From Clostridiales bacterium VE202-21 (GTDB lineage Bacteria > Bacillota > Clostridia > Lachnospirales > Lachnospiraceae), in contig BAIF02000051.1 of NCBI GenBank assembly GCA_000509105.1, positions 78,905-142,904 of the forward strand: a stretch of 64,000 nt of DNA, read 5' to 3'. Position 1 is the first letter of the stretch; the number at the start of each line of letters is the position of its first letter. Positions 1-8,067 of the stretch are shown in pieces. Below the pieces are notes generated by a model that worked only from the letters and a program-made list of their open reading frames with translations, searched no databases and had not been told where the DNA came from. The translations under genes were made by a program, and so were the position numbers.

Positions 1-1
1 A

Positions 2-1030
2 ACAGACGCTCCCTTTGTGATTGGAGTGGGCCCGGGATTTACTGCGGGAATCGACTGCAATTGTGTTGTGGAAACAAAAAGAGGGCACACACTGGGGAAT
101 ATTTTTTATTCTGGCAGTGCGCTTCCAAACACCGGAATTCCGGGGGATGTGGGAGGTTATACGACAGAACGCCTGATCCGCGCCGCAGCAGATGGGGAGA
201 TGCAGCCGCTGGCAGCCATTGGGGATATCGTAGAAAAAGGCCAGGCGGTTGCTGTTACCGGTGGAAAAGAAGTATATGCCCGGATGAGCGGCGTGATCCG
301 GGGATTGCTTCAGCCCGGCGTCCGTGTAAGCAAAGGACTGAAAATCGGGGATATCGATGCACGCTGCGAGAAGTCCCACTGCTTCACCATTTCCGACAAA
401 GCGAGGGCCGTGGGCGGAGGGGTATTGGAAGCGGTAACCCGGCATGAACATCTGAGGGGAAAATATGCCCTTGTTGTGCTTGCCGCAGGAAAAAGCACAC
501 GGTTTGGGGAAAACAAGCTCCTGGCACAGATTTCCGGCAGACAGATGTTTGAATATATGCTGGACAAAATTAGTGCGTTCGGAGCCTTCCCAACATTTAT
601 TGTGACGGGGTATGAAGAGATTGAAGAAAAAGCAAGGCGAAAGGGGATACGGGTTGTGAGAAACGATGAGCCTGAACTGGGGATTTCCCGTTCTGTCAGG
701 CTGGGAGTAGAAGCCTGTACAGAGCAGTTTCCTGATATCCAGGGCATTCTTTTTTCCGTATGTGATCAGCCCGCTTTGCATACGGCCACGATCCAGCGGA
801 TACTCAATGCTGCAGGTCTCCACAGGGGAAAGATTATCAGCGCCTGCCATCAGGGCCGGCCGGGCAATCCGGTTCTCTGGGACAAAAAGTTCTTCCACAA
901 TCTCAGGCGGCTTTCCGGAGACAACGGAGGGCGCCAGATTATGTCCGGTCTGCAGGACAAAGTAAGATATGTGGAAACACAGGAAGAAGAATTAAAAGAT
1001 ATTGACTTTCGGTCAGATCTTTCAGAATAA
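2..1030 (+). CDS. YqeB-family / MocA-like molybdenum hydroxylase maturation fusion (5' partial)
   Basis: The reading frame is open at the window edge, so the true start lies upstream; a GTG at 17 is internal. The first ~145 visible residues match the C-terminal half of the selenium-dependent molybdenum hydroxylase YqeB family (GPGFTAG, GSALPNTG, KGLKIGDIDAR, ISDKARAVGGGVLEA). A second domain follows (LVVLAAGKSTRFG, then VCDQPAL), the nucleotide-binding and metal-binding signatures of a MobA/MocA-like nucleotidyltransferase that would charge the molybdopterin cofactor with CMP or GMP. In other genomes these are often two genes (YqeB and YgfJ types); here they are fused. It sits 63 bases before the xanthine dehydrogenase that it presumably matures. 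Family call is confident; the exact cofactor reaction is inferred. Confidence 0.85.
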   Translation, partial: TDAPFVIGVGPGFTAGIDCNCVVETKRGHTLGNIFYSGSALPNTGIPGDVGGYTTERLIRAAADGEMQPLAAIGDIVEKGQAVAVTGGKEVYARMSGVIRGLLQPGVRVSKGLKIGDIDARCEKSHCFTISDKARAVGGGVLEAVTRHEHLRGKYALVVLAAGKSTRFGENKLLAQISGRQMFEYMLDKISAFGAFPTFIVTGYEEIEEKARRKGIRVVRNDEPELGISRSVRLGVEACTEQFPDIQGILFSVCDQPALHTATIQRILNAAGLHRGKIISACHQGRPGNPVLWDKKFFHNLRRLSGDNGGRQIMSGLQDKVRYVETQEEELKDIDFRSDLSE

Positions 1031-1043
1031 AGTTCCGGGAAAC

Positions 1044-1073
1044 GTAACAGTTCAGGCTTGCCTGAACGGTTAC
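1044..1073. repeat. Short palindromic repeat, copy 1 (GTAACAGTTCAGG type)
   Basis: GTAACAGTTCAGG - CTTG - CCTGAACGGTTAC: 13-base arms with one mismatch around a CTTG loop, lying in the 63-base gap before the xanthine dehydrogenase start. A near-identical copy occurs at 54899-54928, and half-copies near 51973 and 59129. Confidence 0.75.
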
Positions 1074-1093
1074 CGGGAAAAGGAGGGTATTAT

Positions 1094-3649
1094 ATGTTTA
1101 CAGTACATGTAAATGGAAAAGATTATCAGGCAGAGCAGGACAAAAAGCTGATGCGGTTTCTGCGTGACGACCTCCGTCTGACATCCGTGAAAGACGGGTG
1201 CAGCCAGGGAGCATGCGGCACCTGTACGGTTCTGGTAGACGGAAAGACAACGCGTGCATGCATTCCCATGATTTCTAAAATGGAGGGCAAATCCATTGTA
1301 ACAGTTGAGGGATTAAGCGAAAGAGAAAAAGAAGTGTATGCTTATGCTTTTGCCATGGCTGGCGCCGTTCAGTGCGGCTTCTGTATTCCCGGCATGGTCA
1401 TGAGCGCAAAGGGCCTGATCGATGTCAACCCAGATCCGACCCGCCTGGAGGTGATAGCGGCGATCCGCAATAACATCTGCCGGTGCACAGGATATAAGAA
1501 GATTATCGATGGAATCCTTCTCAGCGCCAGAATATTCCGGGAAAATCTTCCTGTGGCGGACAACAGCGGCATCGCACTGGTAGGCGATGCAATCCAGAGG
1601 ATTGATGCCAGAGAAAAGGTGTTGGGAACCGGGGAATATCCGGACGATATCTATCTTGACGGCATGATCTACGGCAGCGCAGTGCGTTCCGAATATCCCA
1701 GGGCAAAAGTACTGGCGATCCACGCGGAGGAGGCACAGGCGCTGGAAGGCGTGATCGGAGTCTATACAGCAGAGGACATTCCGGGGCAGGTAAAGGTAGG
1801 CCACCTGAAGCAGGACTGGGATACCATGATTCCGGTCGGGAAAACCACGCATTACCTCGGGGATGTGATCTGTCTTGTGGCGGCGGAAACACCGGAAATA
1901 CTTGAACGGGCTAAGAGCCTTGTGAAGGTGGATTACGAAGTGCTGGAACCAGTGCTCAGTCCCTTTGACGCCATGAAAGAGGATGCGCCGCTTGTTCATG
2001 CATCCGGAAATATTCTGGCCCATGAGCATCTGGTCCGGGGAAATGCCGACGAGGTCATTGCTAATTCGAAATATAAAGTAACAAAGCATTACGAAACACC
2101 ATGGACCGAGCATGCATTTCTGGAGCCGGAGTGCGCGGTCGCCATGCCGTTTGACGATGGGGTATTTATTTATTCTACAGACCAGGGTACATACGATACC
2201 CGGCACGAATGCTGTATCATGCTGGGACTCCCTCCGGAGAAGGTGATTGTGGAAAACAAACTGGTCGGCGGCGGATTTGGCGGAAAAGAGGATGTCAGCG
2301 TCCAGCATCACGCAGCACTTCTAGCGTACCTGACGAAACGGATCGTAAAAGTAAAGCTCTCCAGGCAGGAAAGCATTGTTATCCATCCAAAACGCCATCC
2401 CATGTGGATGGATATCACAACAGCCTGTGACGAGAACGGCATGCTGACCGCGATGAAGGCTGTAGTCGTATCGGACACAGGAGCCTACGCTTCCCTGGGC
2501 GGGCCTGTGCTACAGCGTGCCTGTACACATGCAGCGGGGCCGTATAATTTCCAGGTAATTGATATAGACGGAAAGGCAGTGTACACGAATAATCCGCCTG
2601 CCGGTGCGTACAGAGGCTTCGGAGTAACCCAGACCTGTTTTGGATCTGAGAGGAACCTGGATCTGCTGGCAGAGATGGTTGGTATCTCTCCCTGGGAGAT
2701 CCGTTACCGTAATGCCATACGCCCTGGCCAGGTGTTGCCGAACGGACAGATTGCCGATGGCTCCACGGGTGTTGCGGAAACATTGGAAGCCGTAAAAGAC
2801 ATCTATGAGAGTGAACCCTATGCCGGAATTGCCTGTGCCATGAAAAATGCGGGCGTAGGAGTGGGACTGCCCGACTGGGGACGCTGCCGCCTGCTGGTAA
2901 AGGACGGAAAAATACAGATCCATGCAGGTGCGTCCTGCATCGGGCAGGGACTTGGCACGGTTCTGACACAGGTGGTATCCGAGACGACCGGCCTGCCGGT
3001 TGACTGTATCAAGTACTGCCAGCCAAATACCGCGGATTCCCCCGATTCAGGAACCACTTCCGGTTCACGGCAGACACTCATTACCGGGGAGGCTGCGAAG
3101 CGGGCGTCGGAAGATCTGAGAAACGAGCTGGCAGGGCAGACACTGGAGGCTCTGGAAGGAAAAGAGTATTACGGTGAGTATCTCGCCAAGACAGATAAGA
3201 TGGGCAGCGATGTGCCGAATCCGGTGTCTCATGTGGCCTATGGTTATGCAACGCAGGTATGTGTCCTGAACGAGGACGGAACGGTCAAGAAAATGGTGGC
3301 GGCCCACGATGTGGGCAAAGCCGTGAACCCGGTCAGCGTGGAAGGCCAGATAGAAGGCGGCGTTGTGATGGGAATGGGATACGCACTTACAGAAAGATAT
3401 GAGATCAAGGACGGGTATCCGGTATCCAGATTTGGTACGCTGGGGCTGTTTAAGGCGGATAAGGTGCCGGAACTGGTTTCCCTTATCGTGGAAAAACCAG
3501 GCGTGGACGTGGGGTATGGGGCTATTGGAATTGGAGAGATCACATCCATACCAACGGCGCCGGCTGTTGCGGGGGCTTATTATAAATGGAATGGGGAATT
3601 CCAGACTGTATTGCCGCTGGAGGGGACTCCTTACTCTAAGAAAAAGTAG
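1094..3649 (+). CDS. Xanthine dehydrogenase family molybdenum hydroxylase (Se-dependent XDH type)
   Basis: 851 residues from the ATG at 1094, chosen because AGGAGG sits just upstream and the [2Fe-2S] domain begins there. Residues 1-75 are a plant-type ferredoxin domain with Cys36, 41, 44 and 56; residues 76-155 form the second [2Fe-2S] domain with Cys94, 97, 129 and 131. The rest is the aldehyde oxidase/xanthine dehydrogenase molybdopterin region (GGGFGGKED, PPAGAYRGFG, GQGLGT, GAIGIGEI). Length and FeS-to-Mo fusion without an FAD domain fit the family called selenium-dependent xanthine dehydrogenase. It would hydroxylate purines such as xanthine in the cytoplasm. No FAD subunit gene is visible, so the electron partner is unknown. 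The maturation fusion upstream and molybdate importer downstream support the role. Confidence 0.88.
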   Translation: MFTVHVNGKDYQAEQDKKLMRFLRDDLRLTSVKDGCSQGACGTCTVLVDGKTTRACIPMISKMEGKSIVTVEGLSEREKEVYAYAFAMAGAVQCGFCIPGMVMSAKGLIDVNPDPTRLEVIAAIRNNICRCTGYKKIIDGILLSARIFRENLPVADNSGIALVGDAIQRIDAREKVLGTGEYPDDIYLDGMIYGSAVRSEYPRAKVLAIHAEEAQALEGVIGVYTAEDIPGQVKVGHLKQDWDTMIPVGKTTHYLGDVICLVAAETPEILERAKSLVKVDYEVLEPVLSPFDAMKEDAPLVHASGNILAHEHLVRGNADEVIANSKYKVTKHYETPWTEHAFLEPECAVAMPFDDGVFIYSTDQGTYDTRHECCIMLGLPPEKVIVENKLVGGGFGGKEDVSVQHHAALLAYLTKRIVKVKLSRQESIVIHPKRHPMWMDITTACDENGMLTAMKAVVVSDTGAYASLGGPVLQRACTHAAGPYNFQVIDIDGKAVYTNNPPAGAYRGFGVTQTCFGSERNLDLLAEMVGISPWEIRYRNAIRPGQVLPNGQIADGSTGVAETLEAVKDIYESEPYAGIACAMKNAGVGVGLPDWGRCRLLVKDGKIQIHAGASCIGQGLGTVLTQVVSETTGLPVDCIKYCQPNTADSPDSGTTSGSRQTLITGEAAKRASEDLRNELAGQTLEALEGKEYYGEYLAKTDKMGSDVPNPVSHVAYGYATQVCVLNEDGTVKKMVAAHDVGKAVNPVSVEGQIEGGVVMGMGYALTERYEIKDGYPVSRFGTLGLFKADKVPELVSLIVEKPGVDVGYGAIGIGEITSIPTAPAVAGAYYKWNGEFQTVLPLEGTPYSKKK

Positions 3650-3693
3650 AGCGGGGGTTGGCGACGAGATTTCGTCTTGGCGCGGATGGGGAC

Positions 3694-3989
3694 GCTCTGT
3701 GAAGGGATAGCCGAAAGCCTTCCGGACAGCATCCATGTCCTTTCAAAAATGCGGCCACGGGCCTAAGAAATTCTAGGTGGGAAACAGCCGTGAAAATGGA
3801 GCACAGCTGACACATCACGTGAAATCGGATGATTTCTCGCGCTGGGTCAGCTGAATTTTTGATTCGGAATCAAAAATTCTCTCCATTTTCACGGCTGTTT
3901 CCCACCAAGAATTACTAAGCCCCGTTTTGAGCGTCTTTGAAAGGACATGGATGCTGTCCGGAAGGCTTTCGGCTATCCCTTCACAGAGC
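3694..3989. repeat. Nested fold-back element A (54-bp perfect arms, branched core)
   Basis: Outer arms 3694-3747 and 3936-3989 are perfect reverse complements over 54 bases. Inside is a second perfect 26-base stem (3776-3801 with 3881-3906), which encloses two side-by-side hairpins. The first is CAGCTGAC (3804-3811) with GTCAGCTG (3846-3853), capped by GAAATC-GGAT-GATTTC (3821-3836). The second is GAATTTTTGATT-cgg-AATCAAAAATTC (3853-3879). The same order of stems occurs at 7179-7532 and 46771-46895 with different bases. No protein is encoded. It could work as RNA (terminator or processing signal) or as a cruciform-forming DNA element. Confidence 0.9.
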
Positions 3990-4194
3990 TGGTGCAACCG
4001 GCCGGCAGGAAAAGACTCGTTCCTAAGGGGGCCTTGAACGGGGGCAGTGAATGGGATTGGACTGGCGGGGATTTTATATCTTCGGGAAGGATTAGAAGAC
4101 TGGGGGATTGGAAAAGGATTAAAACAGTGTGCTGAACGGTATAAATTGATCTGTATAAAATCGGATGAAAACTTACCCGAAAACTTCCTGGATA

Positions 4195-4229
4195 AGCAAG
4201 TTGTTTTTGTAAATAACTTGCTGTATAAT
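4195..4229 (+). promoter_or_regulatory. modA promoter with overlapping palindrome
   Basis: TTGTTT (4201-4206), a 17-base spacer and TATAAT (4224-4229) form a good vegetative promoter 68 bases before modA. A perfect inverted repeat AGCAAGTT (4195-4202) - N12 - AACTTGCT (4215-4222) covers the -35 and spacer, a typical place for a repressor site. The ModE-like protein downstream is a possible binder, but that is inference. Confidence 0.6.
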
Positions 4230-4296
4230 ATGTACAGTGGACTTTATATTGGCTGATATGAGGTTTAATAGAAAAATAGAAAAAAGGAGAAAGACT

Positions 4297-5151
4297 ATGA
4301 AAAAGTTTAAAAGAGCAGGAAGTGTGTTTCTTACGGCAGTGATGATAGGGGTTTTGGTATTTGGGTGTTCTTCTAACAAGGAGGAGAAAAGGGCTGACGT
4401 GAAAGGCGGTGCAAAAACAGAGGTACAGGATGCCGAGGATAAGGGGGCGGAAGAACCTGTAAAATTACTTGTTGCAGCGGCAGCCAGTCTGGAGTATTCT
4501 TATGAGGACGAACTGATTCCGATGTTTGAGGAGGAGAATCCAAACATTACCGTAGAGGGGACATACGATAGTTCGGGGAAATTACAGACGCAGATCGAGG
4601 AAGGGATCGAGGCTGATGTATTTATGTCGGCCGCTATGAAGCAGATGAATGCATTGGCGGACGAAGATCTGGTGGACAAGGATTCCGTAGTGGAGCTTCT
4701 GGAGAATAAAATCGTGCTCATTACCTCTGCAGATTCTGTCCTGGATCTGAAGGAATTTACGGATATTACGAAAGCCGGATCGATTGCAATTGGCGACCCG
4801 GCAAGTGTTCCGGTAGGGCAGTACTCACAGGAAGCGCTTACATCTCTTGGGATCTGGGAGGAAGTGTCAGCAAAAGCGAGTCTTGGTACGAATGTAACAG
4901 AAGTGTTGAACTGGGTTGCTGAGGGAAGTGCGGAGGCAGGGATCGTTTATGCTACCGATGCAGCGACAACGGATAAAGTGAAAGTAGTAGCAGAGGCGCC
5001 GGAAGGCAGCCTTGCAGATAAGGCAGTCTACCCGGTAGGTGTTGTGTCTGCTACAGCACAGAAAGAAGCAGCGGAGAAATTCGTGGATTTCCTGCAGAGT
5101 GACAAAGCAATTGCAGTATTTGAAAAATATGGATTTATACAGAATAAATAA
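4297..5151 (+). CDS. modA: Molybdate ABC transporter substrate-binding lipoprotein ModA
   Basis: 284 residues. The ATG at 4297 follows AAAAAGGAG and opens a lipoprotein signal peptide (MKKFKRAG..., hydrophobic stretch, lipobox VFGC with Cys23). The mature part carries the ModA pattern: LLVAAAASL...YEDELIPMFEE, DSSGKLQTQIEEG, ADVFMSAA, NKIVLI, IGDPASVPVGQY, GIVYATDA. It would capture molybdate (or tungstate) at the outer face of the membrane and hand it to ModB. An acidic linker follows the lipidated Cys. modB begins 29 bases downstream. Likely purpose here is feeding the molybdenum cofactor of the xanthine dehydrogenase upstream. Confidence 0.93.
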   Translation: MKKFKRAGSVFLTAVMIGVLVFGCSSNKEEKRADVKGGAKTEVQDAEDKGAEEPVKLLVAAAASLEYSYEDELIPMFEEENPNITVEGTYDSSGKLQTQIEEGIEADVFMSAAMKQMNALADEDLVDKDSVVELLENKIVLITSADSVLDLKEFTDITKAGSIAIGDPASVPVGQYSQEALTSLGIWEEVSAKASLGTNVTEVLNWVAEGSAEAGIVYATDAATTDKVKVVAEAPEGSLADKAVYPVGVVSATAQKEAAEKFVDFLQSDKAIAVFEKYGFIQNK

Positions 5152-5180
5152 TATAAGAAAATGAAAGCGGAGGGCTCAGG

Positions 5181-5855
5181 ATGGATTTATCACCGATACT
5201 GATATCGATGAAAACAGCAATGACGGCGATTGTGATTACCTTTTTTGCAGGGATTGCAGTCGCATACTGGGTTGTAAACATGAAGCATGAAAGGATCAAA
5301 ATGGTTTGTGACGGAATCCTGACCCTGCCACTTGTGCTCCCCCCCACTGTGGCCGGCTTTTTCCTGTTGTATATTTTCGGGATTAAGCGTCCGGTCGGTA
5401 AACTGCTCCTGGATTTTTTCGGAGTAAAAATTGCATTTTCCTGGTGGGCAACCGTCCTGGCGGCAGTGGTCATATCATTTCCTTTGATGTACCGCTCTGC
5501 GCGCGGGGCCTTCGAACAAGTGGATTTTAATCTGCTCTACGCGGGAAGGACGCTGGGAATGTCGGAGTGGAGTATTTTTTGGAGGATTCTGATCCCAAAC
5601 GCTCTTTCAGGTATCTTATCCGGTGGGATTCTGGCCTTCGCAAGAGGGCTGGGAGAGTTCGGGGCCACGGCCATGATTGCTGGCAACATTGCAGGAAAAA
5701 CGCGCACCCTTCCCCTTGCGGTCTACTCCAATGTGGCGGCAGGGGACATGCATGGGGCATATCAGTATGTACTGATTCTGGTTGTAATCTCGTTCTTTGT
5801 AGTAACAGGAATGAATTATGTAACCTACGTGTTTGGTAAATACGGCCGGAGATAA
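5181..5855 (+). CDS. modB: Molybdate ABC transporter permease ModB
   Basis: 224 residues with about five membrane segments. The ATG at 5181 follows GGAGGG. The permease-ATPase contact loop is present (EWSIFWRILIPNALSGILSGGILAFARGLGEFGATAMIAGN), as is the ModB start of the pore region (LTLPLVLPPTVAGFFLL). It forms the membrane channel for molybdate. In most operons a ModC ATPase gene comes next or is fused; here the next gene is a regulator, so the ATPase must be encoded elsewhere or shared with another importer. Confidence 0.93.
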   Translation: MDLSPILISMKTAMTAIVITFFAGIAVAYWVVNMKHERIKMVCDGILTLPLVLPPTVAGFFLLYIFGIKRPVGKLLLDFFGVKIAFSWWATVLAAVVISFPLMYRSARGAFEQVDFNLLYAGRTLGMSEWSIFWRILIPNALSGILSGGILAFARGLGEFGATAMIAGNIAGKTRTLPLAVYSNVAAGDMHGAYQYVLILVVISFFVVTGMNYVTYVFGKYGRR

Positions 5856-5907
5856 GCGCTGCCTCCGGAAGAAAAAAAAGAAAAAGGAAAAGAGAGAAGG
5901 TGCTGCT

Positions 5908-6255
5908 ATGTTTCATCCGGTTATAAAACTGAAAGTCTACAACGAAGATCTGGTATTTGGTCCGGGTCTGATAACGTTACTGGAATACCTCAGGCAGACA
6001 GGTTCCATGAAAGAAGCATGCGCCGCCATGGGAATGTCCTACAGCAAAGGCTGGAAGATCATGAACCGGGCGGAAAAAGAACTGGGATACGAGCTTTTAC
6101 TGCGCAGGCATGGCGGCAGTATGGGAGGAAAATGCGAACTGACAGAAAATGGAGATTCCTTAATCATAAGGTATCGAAATATGGAAAAGAAAGTAAATGA
6201 ACAGACACGGAAGGCCTTTGAAGAATATTTTCCAGAGTATAAGCCCGAAGCCTGA
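5908..6255 (+). CDS. ModE-like winged-helix regulator (DNA-binding domain only)
   Basis: 115 residues from the ATG at 5908 (AGAAGG upstream); the longer frame from 5833 would overlap modB and begin with a poly-lysine stretch, so it is rejected. The sequence matches the N-terminal domain of ModE/LysR-type molybdate regulators: GPGLITLLEYLRQTGSMKEACAAMGMSYSKGWKIMNRAEKELG. There is no C-terminal molbindin domain, so it may not sense molybdate itself or may need a partner. Position directly after modAB suggests control of molybdenum genes. A candidate operator palindrome lies in the modA promoter. Confidence 0.85.
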   Translation: MFHPVIKLKVYNEDLVFGPGLITLLEYLRQTGSMKEACAAMGMSYSKGWKIMNRAEKELGYELLLRRHGGSMGGKCELTENGDSLIIRYRNMEKKVNEQTRKAFEEYFPEYKPEA

Positions 6256-6462
6256 TGGCCGCCGTCAAAGACATCAGGATAGAATCTGTCTTGATGTATC
6301 ACTAAAATAGGTCTGGCAGATGAACCGTTATCTACACCTAGTACATCCCCTCCCAATTTTTAATTTTAAGTTAATAATGATCGATTCGGTAGATTTCCAC
6401 AGTCAATTGGAGTATAATAAACAAGGCTTGTGAAAAAGCTGATTATACAGGAGGTTGAGATT

Positions 6463-7173
6463 ATGTGGACGAGATATGATTTAAAGATGAGAGGACGGGA
6501 GGCATTCCTGAGAAATTACTGGGCTTCGGTTGTTGTTGCACTGGTGATGTCCGTTGTAGCAGCGGTTTTCAGCGCCACAAGTTCTCATGGTTCCAGGGGA
6601 TTCCGTGGAAATTATAGTGGGTGGGGTTATTTTTCAGAGTATTCCCTGATTTGGGCTGCGCTTGCAGGAATCGCTGCAATATTGGGCATAGGTTTACTGC
6701 TGCTGGCCATTTTCGTCGGTAATGTACTAATCGTCGGCGGCTGCCGTTATTTTGTACTTAACCAGACAGAGATGCCGACAGTAGGATATCTTGGATACGG
6801 GTTCAAAACCGGTCATTATGGCAACATAGTCCTGGTCATGTTCCTGCGTGATTTGTTTACCTTTTTATGGACTTTGCTGTTTGTCGTGCCGGGAATCATC
6901 AAGCATTACGAATACCTCATGGTGCCGTATATTCTGGCCGAGAATCCTGGAATGGGGAGAGAGGAAGCATTTCTGATCAGTAAGAAGATGATGATGGGAC
7001 AGAAATGGGAAGTATTCGTTCTTGATTTATCCTTCCTGGGATGGAGGATACTTGAATATATAACATTTGGAATAGTTGGGATATTCTATGTAGAACCTTA
7101 TTATCAGGGAACAATGGCGGAACTATACAGCGTAAACAGAACATTGGCTTACCAGAATGGGTATATTCGGTAG
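6463..7173 (+). CDS. DUF975 family membrane protein
   Basis: 236 residues; the ATG at 6463 follows CAGGAGG, while the upstream GTG at 6430 has no ribosome site. The start (WTRYDLKMRGREAFLRNYW) and pattern of about five hydrophobic segments with a glycine-rich loop near residue 40 fit DUF975 integral membrane proteins, common in Clostridia and of unknown function. Monocistronic: TATAAT at 6413-6418 lies upstream and fold-back element B begins six bases after the stop. Confidence 0.75.
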   Translation: MWTRYDLKMRGREAFLRNYWASVVVALVMSVVAAVFSATSSHGSRGFRGNYSGWGYFSEYSLIWAALAGIAAILGIGLLLLAIFVGNVLIVGGCRYFVLNQTEMPTVGYLGYGFKTGHYGNIVLVMFLRDLFTFLWTLLFVVPGIIKHYEYLMVPYILAENPGMGREEAFLISKKMMMGQKWEVFVLDLSFLGWRILEYITFGIVGIFYVEPYYQGTMAELYSVNRTLAYQNGYIR

Positions 7174-7178
7174 GGGGC

Positions 7179-7532
7179 GCCTGCCTGTGACGGTTTATAT
7201 TGCACCGGAGGGGATCTCTGTGGGTGCTTTGGGATACCGGCCGTTCAGCCTAGTACTGTGTTGCGCAAATAACGAGTACTATATCACAGTTATTTGCGCA
7301 ACGCAGTACTCGTTTTCGTAAGGATAAAATTGGAAAATCTGATGGAACCAGCGACATGCAGCCTCAAATCTGATGATTTGAGGCCTTAGTCGCCTCAGAC
7401 TTTGCCTGGTAAGGCAAAGCCTGTCCATCAGATTTTTCAATTTTATCCTTACGAAAACACGGCACACTTAGAGGCATCCCAAAGCACTCACAGAGATCCC
7501 CTCCGGTGCAGCATAAACCGTCACAGGCAGGC
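7179..7532. repeat. Nested fold-back element B (57-bp arms, branched core)
   Basis: Outer arms 7179-7235 and 7476-7532 match at 54 of 57 positions. Between them lie a 22-base hairpin (7252-7273 with 7289-7310), then an inner stem 7312-7346 with 7424-7458 (34 of 35). That stem encloses a hairpin closed by GCGAC/GTCGC (7351-7355, 7389-7393) and capped by GCCTCAAATC-TGAT-GATTTGAGGC, followed by CTTTGCC-N6-GGCAAAG (7400-7419). The inner fold is the same as in element A, with both strands of each stem changed together. Confidence 0.9.
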
Positions 7533-8067
7533 TGGGTACATCCTGGCGGAGGTGAGGATATGGGTGGAAGTGTAACAGAGGGGACGCTATACGGTTGAAG
7601 ACGGAACGGGGGAAGGCTGATCTGACGGAATGGGGAATGATAAAAGGAAAGAGCTGTTGCAGTTTGTATGTGCAGCAGCTCTGAGAAAAGGGAAAATCTA
7701 TCTGTTGTTTTGAATTGTTTTATTAGGCGAAGTCCAATGGCCGCAGATGCAGTGCTGCAAGTGCAGCCATTGTCTTCTGTTTTTCATGTTTATAGAATAT
7801 CAGGTAATTGTGAATGCATTGTGACAACATTTGGAAAATTTTATTAATTAAATATAAGATATTCATAAACTGTATAATAGAAGAGGGTGCATATCGGATC
7901 GTGCATTTACCGTATCGGCATGCGGTAACGTTGAAGCTGAGGCAGCAGGCTCCTTCGCCCAGGCCAGTTTCTATGGCTTTGCGGTTCTATTTTCAATTGA
8001 ATATTAAGGGCTGTCAGGATATAATAATTCTATAGTTATCTTGAAAGAAGATTCTGGGGGATTGGTT
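7533..8067. other. Non-coding gap after element B
   Basis: No convincing gene. An 11-base hairpin AGAGCTGTTGC (7650-7660) / GCAGCAGCTCT (7672-7682) is followed on the minus strand by TTTCCTTTT and could be a weak terminator. A TATAAT at 7873-7878 without a good -35 is the best promoter candidate for the membrane protein at 8068. Nothing else is apparent. Confidence 0.4.

Noticed and set aside
1313..2311. 332-residue minus-strand open frame
   Set aside because: Lies opposite the well-supported xanthine dehydrogenase; no recognisable domain.
3694..3989. Insertion sequence with terminal inverted repeats
   Set aside because: The interior has no transposase frame and the arms pair with nested stems; no target duplication was evident.
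3650..4296. Molybdenum-cofactor riboswitch upstream of modA
   Set aside because: The structured region is a long perfect palindrome shared in form with unrelated loci and does not show the expected Moco RNA pattern.
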